The position numbers were made by a program, and so were the translations under genes. The notes below the pieces were generated by a model. That model worked only from the letters and a program-made list of their open reading frames with translations. It was not told the origin of the DNA and did no database searches. Below are positions 10,536 through 18,911 of a stretch of 64,000 nucleotides of DNA, one piece after another. The stretch is from Nocardia wallacei. GTDB lineage: Bacteria; Actinomycetota; Actinomycetes; Mycobacteriales; Mycobacteriaceae. The stretch's first letter is position 1. Every line of letters begins with the position of its first letter. The stretch is taken from assembly GCF_014466955.1 (NCBI RefSeq), contig NZ_AP023396.1, positions 4,340,001 through 4,404,000 of the forward strand, given 5' to 3'.

Positions 10536-11623
10536 CCGCACGACGTACCCCGCCGACAGCTCATCCTGTTGCGTCCCATCTGGAGCGGACGACCGCGGTC
10601 CTGACCACATTCCTGCGTGAACAGTTCGCGCATCTGGGAGATATCGTCGGCGATGACCGGATATGGAGCTCGGTCGTGGCGGATATCGAACGCTTCACCG
10701 CCGGCGGCAAGCATCTGCGGCCGGAGTTCTGTTATTGGGGCTGGCGGGCTGGTGGTGGTACAGATAGCGACCGTGTCGTCCAGGTTTCGGCCGCGCTGGA
10801 GTTACTGCATGCATTCGCTCTGGTCCACGATGACATCATCGATCACAGTGATATTCGCCGTGGTCTCCCCACGATGCACCGACACTGCGCCGAGCTACAC
10901 CGCAGGTATGGATTGCGCGGGCACTCCGCAGCGTTCGGTGAGGCTGTCGCCATTCTCGTCGGTGACCTGTGCCTGGGCTGGTTTCGCGATATGCTCGACG
11001 CCGGTGTCTTCGGCCTGGCGCAGGGCCGGGACGTCCGCCGTTTGGCATCCCGAACCATTGCCGAGCTCGTCGGCGGGGAATATCTCGATCTCGCCGAGCA
11101 GAGTGCGCAGCATCCATCCATAGCTCGATCGTCGAAAGTGATCGTGTACAAGACATCCAGGTACACCATCGAACGGCCTATGCAGCTGGGCGCCACTCTG
11201 GCGGGCGGCGATCCGGTGGTCGTGAATTCCTTTTCCCGATATGCGCTCCCGCTGGGGGAAGCGTTTCAATTGCGCGACGACCTGCTCGGCGCGTTCGGCG
11301 ACCCGAGGCTGACCGGCAAACCGGATGGTGACGATCTGCGGGCCGGTAAGGGCACCGTTCTCATGGCCACCACCAGAGAACTGGCCGACGACGTCGCGCG
11401 GCGGGCGATCGATGCCCACCTGCGGCGCGAGACGGTGACGGAGGAGGATGTAGCGTGCCTGCGCGAGATAATGGTCGCGACCGGTGCGGTGAAAGCCATC
11501 GAGGAAAGGATCGGACGGCAAATGCGGGCGGCCGTGCGCGCCGCCGACGAGATACCGACCGACACGGTTGTCCGCGAGGCCCTGCGAGATCTCGCCTCCC
11601 GCACCGCCTACCGGAACCACTGA
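10532..11623 (+). CDS. Short-chain trans-prenyl diphosphate synthase (FPP/GGPP type)
   Basis: 363 residues. Present are GGKHLRP (IPP-binding, residues 58-64), the first aspartate-rich motif DDIID (100-104) and the second, DDLLGAFGD (249-257). The residue five before the first motif is Phe95, a bulky side chain expected to stop elongation at C15-C20. The GTG start overlaps the oxygenase stop by 4 bp (GTGA). It should supply the cyclase at 8544 with farnesyl or geranylgeranyl diphosphate. The dedicated substrate supply within the same operon strongly supports a specialised terpenoid pathway. Confidence 0.9.
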   Translation: MTARRTPPTAHPVASHLERTTAVLTTFLREQFAHLGDIVGDDRIWSSVVADIERFTAGGKHLRPEFCYWGWRAGGGTDSDRVVQVSAALELLHAFALVHDDIIDHSDIRRGLPTMHRHCAELHRRYGLRGHSAAFGEAVAILVGDLCLGWFRDMLDAGVFGLAQGRDVRRLASRTIAELVGGEYLDLAEQSAQHPSIARSSKVIVYKTSRYTIERPMQLGATLAGGDPVVVNSFSRYALPLGEAFQLRDDLLGAFGDPRLTGKPDGDDLRAGKGTVLMATTRELADDVARRAIDAHLRRETVTEEDVACLREIMVATGAVKAIEERIGRQMRAAVRAADEIPTDTVVREALRDLASRTAYRNH

Positions 11624-11854
11624 CGATGCGCACCAGGTGCAGCGGCACCCTGCTTCGGGAGCGCGTCGAGCACGCCCTGGACGACGCCTGCGGATATCCG
11701 GTGGTGTCGATGACGACGTTGTGTAGTAGTCGGGACCTTCTTCCCTACCGGCAATCCCGCGCGGCGGCGACTGTAGACGGCGTTCCCGCGGCCGCGCCGC
11801 GGAGACGAACTGTCGAGGGCGAACCAGCCTGTTTGGGAAAGGCGGAAATCCACA

Positions 11855-12805
11855 GTGGCACGTGATCTGACGCAGTGGCAGATTCTCACCGAACTCGAGC
11901 CCGTGGCCGGACAGGCGCTGGACCGGCACCTGTCCATGGCGCGGGACTGGCATCCCCACGACTACATCCCGTGGGACGACGGCCGCAACTTCGCGATGCT
12001 CGGCGGCACCGATTGGGAGCCCGGACAATCCCGGCTGCCGGAGGTCGCGAAGGCAGCCCTGGTCACCAATCTGCTCACCGAGGACAACCTGCCCTCTTAC
12101 CATCGCGAGATCAGCGCGAACTTCTCCCCCGACGGCGCGTGGGGAACGTGGGTCGGCCGCTGGACCGCCGAGGAAGCCCGCCACTCCATCGTCCTGCGCG
12201 ACTACCTGGTGGTCACCCGCGGCGTCGACCCCGTCGCCTTGGAGAACGCCCGCATGGCCCACATGACCACCGGCTTCCACACCCCGGTCGAGCAGGGCGA
12301 CGCCGGGTCGTCCGGCTTCCTCTTTTCGATCGCCTACGTCTCGTTCCAGGAACTCGCGACCCGGATCAGCCACCGCAACACCGCTTCCGCGTGCGATGAC
12401 CCGATTGCCGACCGCATGCTGCAACGGGTCGCACTGGACGAGAACCTCCACATGATCTTCTACCGCACGATGTGCGGCGCGGCCCTGGACCTCGTCCCCG
12501 ACCAGGCGATGGAGGCGATCGACCTGATCGTGCGCAACTTCCGCATGCCCGGTGCCGGGATGCCCAACTTCCGCCGCAACGGCGTGCTCATGGCCAAACA
12601 CGGTATCTACGATCTGCGGCAGCACCTGGAAGAAGTCCTCCAGCCCGTCATTCGCCACTGGAACATATTGGATCGCAACGATTTCGGGCCTCGCGGCGAA
12701 CAGGCCCGCGAACGGCTCGCCGATTACCTCAGCGATCTGGAAACCGTACAGGTACCCAGGTTCGAGGAACACCGCGACCGCGCCCTCGCGCGTGCACGAG
12801 CCTGA
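11855..12805 (+). CDS. Acyl-ACP desaturase (stearoyl-ACP Δ9 family, DesA-like)
   Basis: 316 residues of the soluble di-iron fatty-acid desaturase family. Iron ligands are visible in order: TEDNLPSYHREI, the EEARH motif in WTAEEARHSIV, the Glu in SFQELATRIS, and DENLH. The enzyme introduces a double bond into an ACP-bound acyl chain. Mycobacterial DesA1/DesA2 relatives act in membrane lipid or mycolate synthesis. The GTG start is preceded by a purine-rich AAAGGCGGAAA. It is separated from the prenyl synthase by 231 bp, so it may be an independent unit rather than part of the terpene operon. Confidence 0.9.
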   Translation: MARDLTQWQILTELEPVAGQALDRHLSMARDWHPHDYIPWDDGRNFAMLGGTDWEPGQSRLPEVAKAALVTNLLTEDNLPSYHREISANFSPDGAWGTWVGRWTAEEARHSIVLRDYLVVTRGVDPVALENARMAHMTTGFHTPVEQGDAGSSGFLFSIAYVSFQELATRISHRNTASACDDPIADRMLQRVALDENLHMIFYRTMCGAALDLVPDQAMEAIDLIVRNFRMPGAGMPNFRRNGVLMAKHGIYDLRQHLEEVLQPVIRHWNILDRNDFGPRGEQARERLADYLSDLETVQVPRFEEHRDRALARARA

Positions 12806-12820
12806 AAGATCGCAGGCTCG
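12797..12820 (+). terminator. Hairpin at the end of the desaturase gene
   Basis: Arms CGAGCCTG and CAGGCTCG are perfect 8-bp complements around an 8-nt loop. The left arm overlaps the last codons and the stop. Confidence 0.55.
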
Positions 12821-13031
12821 ACGACGGACAGGCGGACCGCTTCGTCACACACACCCACGCGCGTGATGCCCTCCGCGCGTCGGCCCGGGACTCTCCGGCG
12901 AAACTACGCAACACCGCCTCGATGTGCTATACGTCCGTATGGGTGCAGTGCGAGTCGGTACCTCCGGGGGACCCGTGCGATCGATGGCGTCCTCCGGTTG
13001 TCGTGTCCGGTCCAGCGAGAAGAGGTGTGTG

Positions 13032-13244
13032 GTGAAGATCAGCGGCATCAAGGTGTTCGCGGCAAGTTGCGCGACGTGCGTAGCAGTTCTCTCCGGCGCG
13101 GGTGTCGCCGCGGCCGAGACCGAACCGGCATCTCCGGTACAGAGCCCGGTGACCCTGGAGAGTTACCTGCACCAGTTCATCGCGAATGTCCCCATCGGCA
13201 GCGGCAGCTGGTGTTCGTTCCACGAAGGGCCGTGTGAGCGGTAG
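13032..13244 (+). CDS. Small secreted protein
   Basis: 70 residues: a signal peptide (VKISGIKVFAASCATCVAV, cleavage probably after GVAAAE) and a mature part of about 43 residues ending GSGSWCSFHEGPCER with two Cys that could pair. The GTG at 13032 follows AGAAGAGG. Small exported peptides of this kind are common in Nocardia; the function is unknown. It does not appear to share an operon with its neighbours. Confidence 0.6.
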   Translation: MKISGIKVFAASCATCVAVLSGAGVAAAETEPASPVQSPVTLESYLHQFIANVPIGSGSWCSFHEGPCER

Positions 13245-13508
13245 TTCGTCCCGGCGAGGCCGCCGCCTCACGGCCGCGGCCTTGCTGGCCGATCCCGCGC
13301 GGTGAACGCGTCACGCAGCGAGGGGCGACAATTCCGGTCGCGAGCGGACCCCGCCGCGCCTTGTGGCGCACCGATTTCGCTATTCTCACCCGACAACCGT
13401 CCTATGCGGCCATCCAGCGCGCGGAGAGCCTTCTCACCCAAGAGTTTTCGCGTTGCGATCGTGGGTAGCCAGGCGGTATCCCGAGGTTGCGGAGAGGGCG
13501 GGTGGAGG

Positions 13509-13955
13509 ATGAGGGCGCCCCTGGGGCCGATCGGCGAGGATCCGGCACACGACGCGGAATTCGATCTCGAGGACACCGCGCTGTGGCAGATCCGGGAGGC
13601 GGTACGCGCGCTGCTCGCTCCCCGGACCGGTGTCGTGGTCGAAGACGCGGTGCTGGTCGCCGACGAACTGGTCACCAACGCGATCGAACACGGGCAGCCG
13701 CCGCGGCGAGTCCGGTTCCGTGTGCAACCACGCCCGCAGCGGCTGCGAGTCGAAGTCGACGACTGCGGACCCGGCGTGCCCTACCTGCGCACAGCCGATG
13801 ACAGCGGTGGGCGCGGTATGACCGTCATCGACAGCTTGGCCACCGAGTGGGGCGTGATCGACTACACCAGGTTCAAGACCGTGTGGGCCGAGCTGCCGCT
13901 GGATCGCCCCCGCGTTCCCCCCATGTCCACCATGCCACCGACCGACCAGCCCTGA
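13509..13955 (+). CDS. RsbW-like ATP-binding protein (anti-sigma/serine kinase type HATPase)
   Basis: About 148 residues with a GHKL ATPase core: ADELVTNAIEHG (N-box), VDDCGPGVP (G1) and GGRGMTVIDSLATEWG (G2). Proteins of this size act as anti-sigma factors or serine kinases toward STAS antagonists. The ATG at 13509 was chosen because the domain begins soon after; a longer in-frame extension upstream is not protein-like. The adjacent convergent STAS gene and the SigB/SigF-like sigma gene 4 kb away could form a partner-switching set, but they are not in one operon, so the pairing is inferred. Confidence 0.8.
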   Translation: MRAPLGPIGEDPAHDAEFDLEDTALWQIREAVRALLAPRTGVVVEDAVLVADELVTNAIEHGQPPRRVRFRVQPRPQRLRVEVDDCGPGVPYLRTADDSGGRGMTVIDSLATEWGVIDYTRFKTVWAELPLDRPRVPPMSTMPPTDQP

Positions 13956-14003
13956 GGGTTACCCAGCCCGGCCGACCGGACCGCGGTGTGAGACGGACGC
14001 GAG

Positions 14004-14375
14004 TCAGGCGGCGAGAGCCTGCTCGACGCTGTGATAAAGCGCCAGGACCTCCTCCAGTCCCGACAGCTCGAGCGGTCGGATGACCGGGCGGTTGGCGTCG
14101 ACGACCACACGTAAGGGTTCGCGACGGTTCTCGGCCTCCCTACTGGTCGCGGCGAGAGCCTGCAAACCCGCCGCCCCGAAGTGCTCTACGCCGGTCAGAT
14201 CCACGACGCAGAATCCCGCACGGGTGCGATCCAGCCCCTCGCGAACCGACGCCGCCATGCGCCCCGCGCTCTCGGCGTCGACCTCGCCCTCGACGGTCAC
14301 CACCGCTACCGCGCCGACCATCCGAACCTCGACCCGCAACACCGACGAGGTCGATTCCCGCTCACCTTCATTCAC
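14004..14375 (-). CDS. STAS-domain anti-sigma-factor antagonist-like protein
   Basis: 123 residues with a single STAS domain (VVTVEGEVDAESAGRM, CVVDLTGVEHFGAAGLQAL). In classical antagonists such as SpoIIAA and RsbV the loop reads DSSGL or DSTGL and is phosphorylated on Ser. Here residues 67-71 are GAAGL, with no Ser or Thr. The protein may therefore be constitutively active or bind a ligand or partner instead. It lies convergent with the RsbW-like gene, 48 bp away. Confidence 0.85.
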   Translation of the reverse strand: MNEGERESTSSVLRVEVRMVGAVAVVTVEGEVDAESAGRMAASVREGLDRTRAGFCVVDLTGVEHFGAAGLQALAATSREAENRREPLRVVVDANRPVIRPLELSGLEEVLALYHSVEQALAA

Positions 14376-14513
14376 CCCAGGACCTTATCCGGCCCGCTCG
14401 CTGTGATCGCGCTGTGTGAAGTAGGCGCATCGAACATGCACGGCCGGGTGCTCCCTGCGCCAGCCGCTGCCTACCCCGAATCCGAGGGCGGGCATCGCTG
14501 TGGCCAGCGATTA

Positions 14514-15182
14514 TCAGTGGCTCGATGGTGTGGGTGTGCGAGCAGGGAGGGATGACATTCTCAGCGGTTTCGTGGCTACCGCGCGGGCGTCGTCGAGACT
14601 GAGTCCGAACATGCGCAGCAGATTGACGGCGAGGGTGTCTGCGAGGGAGTCGATGTCGGTGCTGGGGTCGGTGACGAGAAGCTGGAGGCAGCCGAGTAAC
14701 GAACCGGCAGTGCAGGCGAGTGCGGCGGGGTAGTCGCTGATGGTCAGGCGGCCGGCGTCGCCCGCTCGCCGCAGGTCTCGCAGCGCGCGGGGCGCGAGGC
14801 CCTGATCCGGCGACATCAGTCGGAAACCGATGGTCAGCAAAGTTCCGGTGAGCTGCGCGTGGGTCTTGGTCAGGTGCATCGTCATGCGGATGCCGTTGGC
14901 GAAAATCTCCGCCGGATCCTCGATTCCCGCTGAGGCCTGGTCGAACAATTCTCCGTATCTGTCGAGGGTCTCGGCGATGGCAGCTTCGAACAGTTCCGCC
15001 TTGCTGGCGAAGTGGTTGTAGAACGAGCCCACGCCCACGTCCGCGCGGTCGGCGATCTGCTGCACGCTGGCATCGAGACCACCCGGGCCGGCCAACAGCT
15101 CGGCCGCGGCCGATATCAGCGCCGCCCGTGTTCGTGCCCGTTTGCGTTCGACGCGATTCGAGCGTCGCGCAGGAGAATTCAC
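14514..15182 (-). CDS. TetR-family regulator, divergent from an SDR gene
   Basis: 222 residues. The N-terminal HTH runs from RTRAALISAAAELLA to the recognition helix VGVGSFYNHFASKAELF. The C-terminal domain ends LLRMFGLSLDDARAVATKPL. It closely parallels the TetR protein at 40755-41414 (VGMGSFYNHFSSREELF and LLRMFGLPPEEAREICRRPL), so the two are paralogues. Placed 217 bp from an oppositely oriented SDR gene, it probably represses that gene and itself. Confidence 0.88.
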   Translation of the reverse strand: MNSPARRSNRVERKRARTRAALISAAAELLAGPGGLDASVQQIADRADVGVGSFYNHFASKAELFEAAIAETLDRYGELFDQASAGIEDPAEIFANGIRMTMHLTKTHAQLTGTLLTIGFRLMSPDQGLAPRALRDLRRAGDAGRLTISDYPAALACTAGSLLGCLQLLVTDPSTDIDSLADTLAVNLLRMFGLSLDDARAVATKPLRMSSLPARTPTPSSH

Positions 15183-15198
15183 GGGACAGGTCCTTCCT

Positions 15199-15228
15199 CA
15201 ACTCTGAATGTCACTCCAACTCTGAATA
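15199..15228. promoter_or_regulatory. Direct repeat CAACTCTGAAT, candidate TetR operator/promoter region
   Basis: Two identical copies of CAACTCTGAAT begin at 15199 and 15218, 19 bp apart (about two helical turns). They sit just upstream of the TetR start, between the divergent TetR and SDR genes. Binding by the TetR protein is inferred from position only. Confidence 0.4.
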
Positions 15229-15399
15229 TTGTTGACGGAGGATCCCATCATTGCTGAACATTTCCTCAGCGTTCAAGGAGGGTGGTGATGACAGTGTCCG
15301 CATACGACGATCCGCACGTCGATCTGCACAGGGCGCAGGGCGCGCTCACTGTGCGCGCCACTGTACGTGGTCATCGGCCCAGCAATTATCAGGAGAGAC

Positions 15400-16209
15400 A
15401 TGCCCACAACACGCGTCACCGTGGTCACCGGGGCCTCCTCGGGAATAGGCCGGGCCACCGCGGCGGCCCTGGCCGACCACGGTTTCCAGGTGATCGGGAC
15501 CAGCCGTAACCCGGACACGATCCCGGACACAGACCGCCTGCCGGGCATCGACTACCGGGCCTTGGACCTGACCGACCACGACTCCCTCGAACAGTTCGTC
15601 TCGACGCTGGATACTGTCGACGTCCTGGTCAACAACGCCGGCGAAAGCCAAGCCGGACCGCTGGCCGACCTGCCCGGCGACGCCGTAGCCCGACTGTTCC
15701 AGCTCAACGTGCTCGGCCCGATCGCACTCACCCGGGCGTTACTACCCGGCATGCGCCAGCGCGGTACCGGGCGGGTGGTGATGGTCGGCTCGATGCTGGC
15801 CAGCTTCCCGCTGCCCTACCGCTCCTCCTACGTCGCCACCAAAGCCGCACTACGCGGATTCGCCACCGCGGCACGATTCGAGGAATCGCCCTACGGCATC
15901 TGGCTCACCACCGTCGAACCGGGACAGGTCGATTCCGGACTCCGCGAACGACGCACGAAATACCTCGCCGACGGCTCGCCACACACCACGGAATTCCAGC
16001 GCTTCATGACAGAACTCGACCGCAAACAAGCCGCGGGCATCACACCGGACCGGGTCGCACGCACGATACTCACCGCTGTCACGGCACCACGCCCCCGCCC
16101 GCTCTACGCCATCGGCAGCAACGCACCTGCCGCCTACGCACTCCAGCGCGTACTCCCCCGCAGCCTGATGGAACGCCTCACCGCCCGCACCTACGGACTA
16201 CACCGCTGA
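15400..16209 (+). CDS. Short-chain dehydrogenase/reductase (classical SDR)
   Basis: 269 residues. Cofactor site TGASSGIG near residue 11 and NNAG near 80. The catalytic Ser is in VMVGSM and the YxxxK pair in SSYVATKAAL. The ATG at 15400 is preceded by AGGAGA. The C-terminal extension (PLYAIGSNAPAAYALQRVLP) resembles membrane-associated SDRs acting on lipophilic alcohols or ketones. NADP or NAD use cannot be decided by eye. It is probably controlled by the divergent TetR. Confidence 0.9.
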   Translation: MPTTRVTVVTGASSGIGRATAAALADHGFQVIGTSRNPDTIPDTDRLPGIDYRALDLTDHDSLEQFVSTLDTVDVLVNNAGESQAGPLADLPGDAVARLFQLNVLGPIALTRALLPGMRQRGTGRVVMVGSMLASFPLPYRSSYVATKAALRGFATAARFEESPYGIWLTTVEPGQVDSGLRERRTKYLADGSPHTTEFQRFMTELDRKQAAGITPDRVARTILTAVTAPRPRPLYAIGSNAPAAYALQRVLPRSLMERLTARTYGLHR

Positions 16210-16420
16210 CCACCCAGGTCCCACCCGCCCGCGAGCCGGGCTCGACACTCGGCTTCGCCGTGGTCGGCTTCCGTGTTCTCGTCGATTTTCGGTTGCCGCC
16301 AGCTCGATCCGCGACCGGCAAGCAACCGACTCGATGGCGGTCCATTCGGGATTGCGGCCCAACAATCCGAGTCTGCCCACGCCGCGACGAACTCGTTCCG
16401 GTCCGGTGATTGGGCTCGGG

Positions 16421-16594
16421 TCAGAGCCGCTCGCGCCGGTCGGCGGGTCCGTCGGGTCGCGTCGGTGAGTCGAGCGCCATCACCGTGTCCCACCAGCGAT
16501 CGAGGGAGCTGGGCACGGGCCAGTGCACCACTATCGGGCTGCCGGAGGTGGAGAACACCGCAGGTTCGTCGGGAGGTTCGGGATCGTCGTGCAT
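16421..16594 (-). CDS. Small hypothetical protein (57 aa)
   Basis: A short gene of 57 residues starting MHDDPEPPDEPAVFSTSGSP and continuing to VHWPVPSSLDRWWDTVMALD, then a basic tail PADRRERL. The ATG is preceded by CAGGAGCACACC, a good ribosome binding site. Proline- and tryptophan-rich composition and a clean start argue for a real product. The function is unknown. It lies downstream of the AraC gene on the same strand. Confidence 0.5.
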   Translation of the reverse strand: MHDDPEPPDEPAVFSTSGSPIVVHWPVPSSLDRWWDTVMALDSPTRPDGPADRRERL

Positions 16595-16680
16595 GGTGTG
16601 CTCCTGTTCCGGCTACCGGCGCCGAGCCCTGCCGTACGTTGCGGGCGGCGAGCTCGACGTGGTGTGAATACACAGCGTGA

Positions 16681-17742
16681 CTACCCGCGCCCGGGAGCCC
16701 GAAAAGTGCCGTCCCATCCGGAAAACGAATGGTTTTCATCCACTTTGCGCACCGGCGGTGGCTGCGGCATCAGATGTCCCACGACCCCGGTGTCGCCGGC
16801 GAGCACTCCGGCGGGCGACCGCCCGTAATGGCGGCGGTACATCGCGGCGAATCGGCCGGGATGCGCGAACCCCCATTCGGCGGCGATCGCGGTGACCGTG
16901 GCGCGATCGCCGGACGTGGTCGCGACGAGCTGTTCGTGAGCGCCGTGCAGCCGCAGCCGCCGCAGATACGCCATCGGCGTGGTGTCCAAGTGCCGGCGGA
17001 ACGCCAACTGCAGAGCGCGGACGGTGACGAAGGCGGCTGCGGCGATATCCGCGACGGCGATATCGTCGCGCACGTGGGTTTCCATGTAGGACAACGCGCG
17101 TCGCACGGTGCCGGGGTGGGCGTCGTGGCGGTCACCGGTGGTGTCCGCGGTGACCGCGGTATTGGGGAACGCGGTGAGCACACTCGCCGCCAGGTAGTGA
17201 GTCGCGGACGCGGCGATCAACGGCGGGACACCGTCGGGGTATCGGGTGGCCATTTCGCGCAGATGGGTGAGGGTATCGATCAGCGCATGGCACGCGGCGT
17301 CGGACACCGGGCGGTGCCCGGTCAACCGCACCGGCGCGCTACCAGCGGCCGTGGACGCCAGCCGCTCGATTTCGGTGGGTTCGAGCATGGTGATGGTGTA
17401 GCGAGCGTCGTGGACGACACCGGAGTACGGCAGATCGGGCGGAGTCGGTATCCCGAGTTCCCCCGGCCCGAAGGTGTAGGCGGTCTCGCCCGGAGTAGTG
17501 GTCTCGATCCGGCCGGACTCCACTACGCACAGACAGATCTTGCCGAGCGGGTCGGCGTCGTAGACCATGTCGAACGCGAGATCCACTCGATCGAGAGTGA
17601 CCGTGCCGAACGATTCCCGGGTGATCCGACTGGACACCGGCGCAGCGCGCGGACCGCGTCCGATCCGCATCGTCGTGTAGTGCTTGTTCAAGAACTGCTC
17701 GGTCGCATCCAAGTACCTGCTGTGGAATTCCACAGTAGCCAT
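16681..17742 (-). CDS. AraC-family transcriptional regulator
   Basis: 353 residues. The C-terminal ~100 residues hold the two helix-turn-helix motifs of AraC/XylS proteins: DDIAVADIAAAAFVTVRALQ followed by FRRHLDTTPMAYLRRLRL, then AAEWGFAHPGRFAAMYRRHYG. The N-terminal half is a cupin-like sensing domain with CLCVVESGRIETTT and FGPGELGIPTPPD. The start at 17742 (MATVEFHSRYLD) is where family similarity begins. The target and ligand are unknown. Confidence 0.88.
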   Translation of the reverse strand: MATVEFHSRYLDATEQFLNKHYTTMRIGRGPRAAPVSSRITRESFGTVTLDRVDLAFDMVYDADPLGKICLCVVESGRIETTTPGETAYTFGPGELGIPTPPDLPYSGVVHDARYTITMLEPTEIERLASTAAGSAPVRLTGHRPVSDAACHALIDTLTHLREMATRYPDGVPPLIAASATHYLAASVLTAFPNTAVTADTTGDRHDAHPGTVRRALSYMETHVRDDIAVADIAAAAFVTVRALQLAFRRHLDTTPMAYLRRLRLHGAHEQLVATTSGDRATVTAIAAEWGFAHPGRFAAMYRRHYGRSPAGVLAGDTGVVGHLMPQPPPVRKVDENHSFSGWDGTFRAPGRG

Positions 17743-18007
17743 GAGCGGCCCTCCCGCGTATCCAGGACTGCCCACGTGCCCGCAGTGATTCGGGGCAGAG
17801 CAGAACCTACCGTGCAGGCACACTGCTGAACCCGTGGCTTCCTATCATGCCCGGTGCCGCGGAGTTCTTCGCTTTCTGGACCGGGCACGGGTCAAGTCTG
17901 CGCCAACCGCACGGCGGACGGCCGGTGCGCCTGACAGACTCGATCTTGGATCATCGGTTGAACAACCAGCCGGCTCCTTCCCGCCCAGAGCTGCCGGAGG
18001 CGACACG

Positions 18008-18814
18008 TTGACGATCGACATTTCGGTACCCGCCCGTAGACGGCGAGGGGCCGACGCCTACGACGGCATCGACTCGGCGCTGCACGAGCTGGCCGCCTTG
18101 GCACCCGACGCCGAGCGGCGCACCGTGCTGCGTGATGACATCGTGCGGCGGTGCCTCCCGCTGGCCGACCACATCGCCCGCCGGTACAGCGGTCGCGGCG
18201 AGTCCTATGACGACCTGTACCAGGTAGCGAGCGTGGGACTGGTACTGGCCGTCGACCGGTTCGACCCGGCTCGCGGGCAATCGTTTCTCGCCTTCGCCGT
18301 GCCCACCATGATGGGTGAAGTCCGGCGGCATTTCCGCGACCACACCTGGGCGCTGCGAGTGCCACGACGCATCAAGGAGATTCAGCAGCGTACCGGACCG
18401 GCGATCGAGGCGCTGTCCCAGCGTTTGGGCCGGGCTCCCCGTGCGGTGGAGCTGGCGATCGAACTCGGCGTCGACCTGAACGAGACCGTACAGGCGCTGC
18501 TGGCGACGAATGCTTACCGCACCGACTCGTTGCAGCACCCCGGCGACGGGTCGGACGACAGCGCGGTACCGGTCGTCGAAACCATCGGCGCCGACGATCC
18601 GAAATACCTATTGACCGAGCAGGCGCTCACCGCCGGGCCCCTGCTCGACGATCTGCCCGACGAGCGTAAGCGCCTGCTGTATCTACGCTTCTTCCGCGGG
18701 CAGACACAATCGGAAATCGCCCGGCAATTCGGGGTGTCGCAAATGCAGATTTCCCGGTTGCTCACCCAGACCCTGTCAGGTCTCCACCGGCAAGTGTACG
18801 ACCAGCCGCAATGA
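18008..18814 (+). CDS. RNA polymerase sigma factor, SigB/SigF (group 3) family
   Basis: 268 residues with a TTG start at 18008 preceded by GGAGG. Region 2 contains YDDLYQVASVGLVLAVDRFD and FLAFAVPTMMGEVRRHFRD. Region 3 follows (RIKEIQQRTGPAIEALSQRL), and region 4 ends with the HTH SEIARQFGVSQMQISRLL. This is the general-stress/SigF type, normally held by an RsbW-like anti-sigma factor. No anti-sigma gene is adjacent; the RsbW-like protein at 13509 is the nearest candidate. The gene is monocistronic and convergent with the next. Confidence 0.93.
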   Translation: MTIDISVPARRRRGADAYDGIDSALHELAALAPDAERRTVLRDDIVRRCLPLADHIARRYSGRGESYDDLYQVASVGLVLAVDRFDPARGQSFLAFAVPTMMGEVRRHFRDHTWALRVPRRIKEIQQRTGPAIEALSQRLGRAPRAVELAIELGVDLNETVQALLATNAYRTDSLQHPGDGSDDSAVPVVETIGADDPKYLLTEQALTAGPLLDDLPDERKRLLYLRFFRGQTQSEIARQFGVSQMQISRLLTQTLSGLHRQVYDQPQ

Positions 18815-18911
18815 CGGATTTCCCGGGTCCCGCACGTTCGCACTGCTCAGAACGGCCACCACGGCCGACATCACGCACTATATGGCCGACTGCCGGGCCG
18901 ATCGAATTACT

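Noticed and set aside
10895..12772. A 625-codon open frame on the minus strand
   Set aside because: It is antisense to the well-supported prenyl synthase and desaturase genes; long antisense frames are expected at this GC content and the translation has no domain.
16191..16739. A 182-codon minus-strand frame between SDR and AraC genes
   Set aside because: Low-complexity Arg/Ala composition; the 57-residue frame within it has a proper start and better composition.
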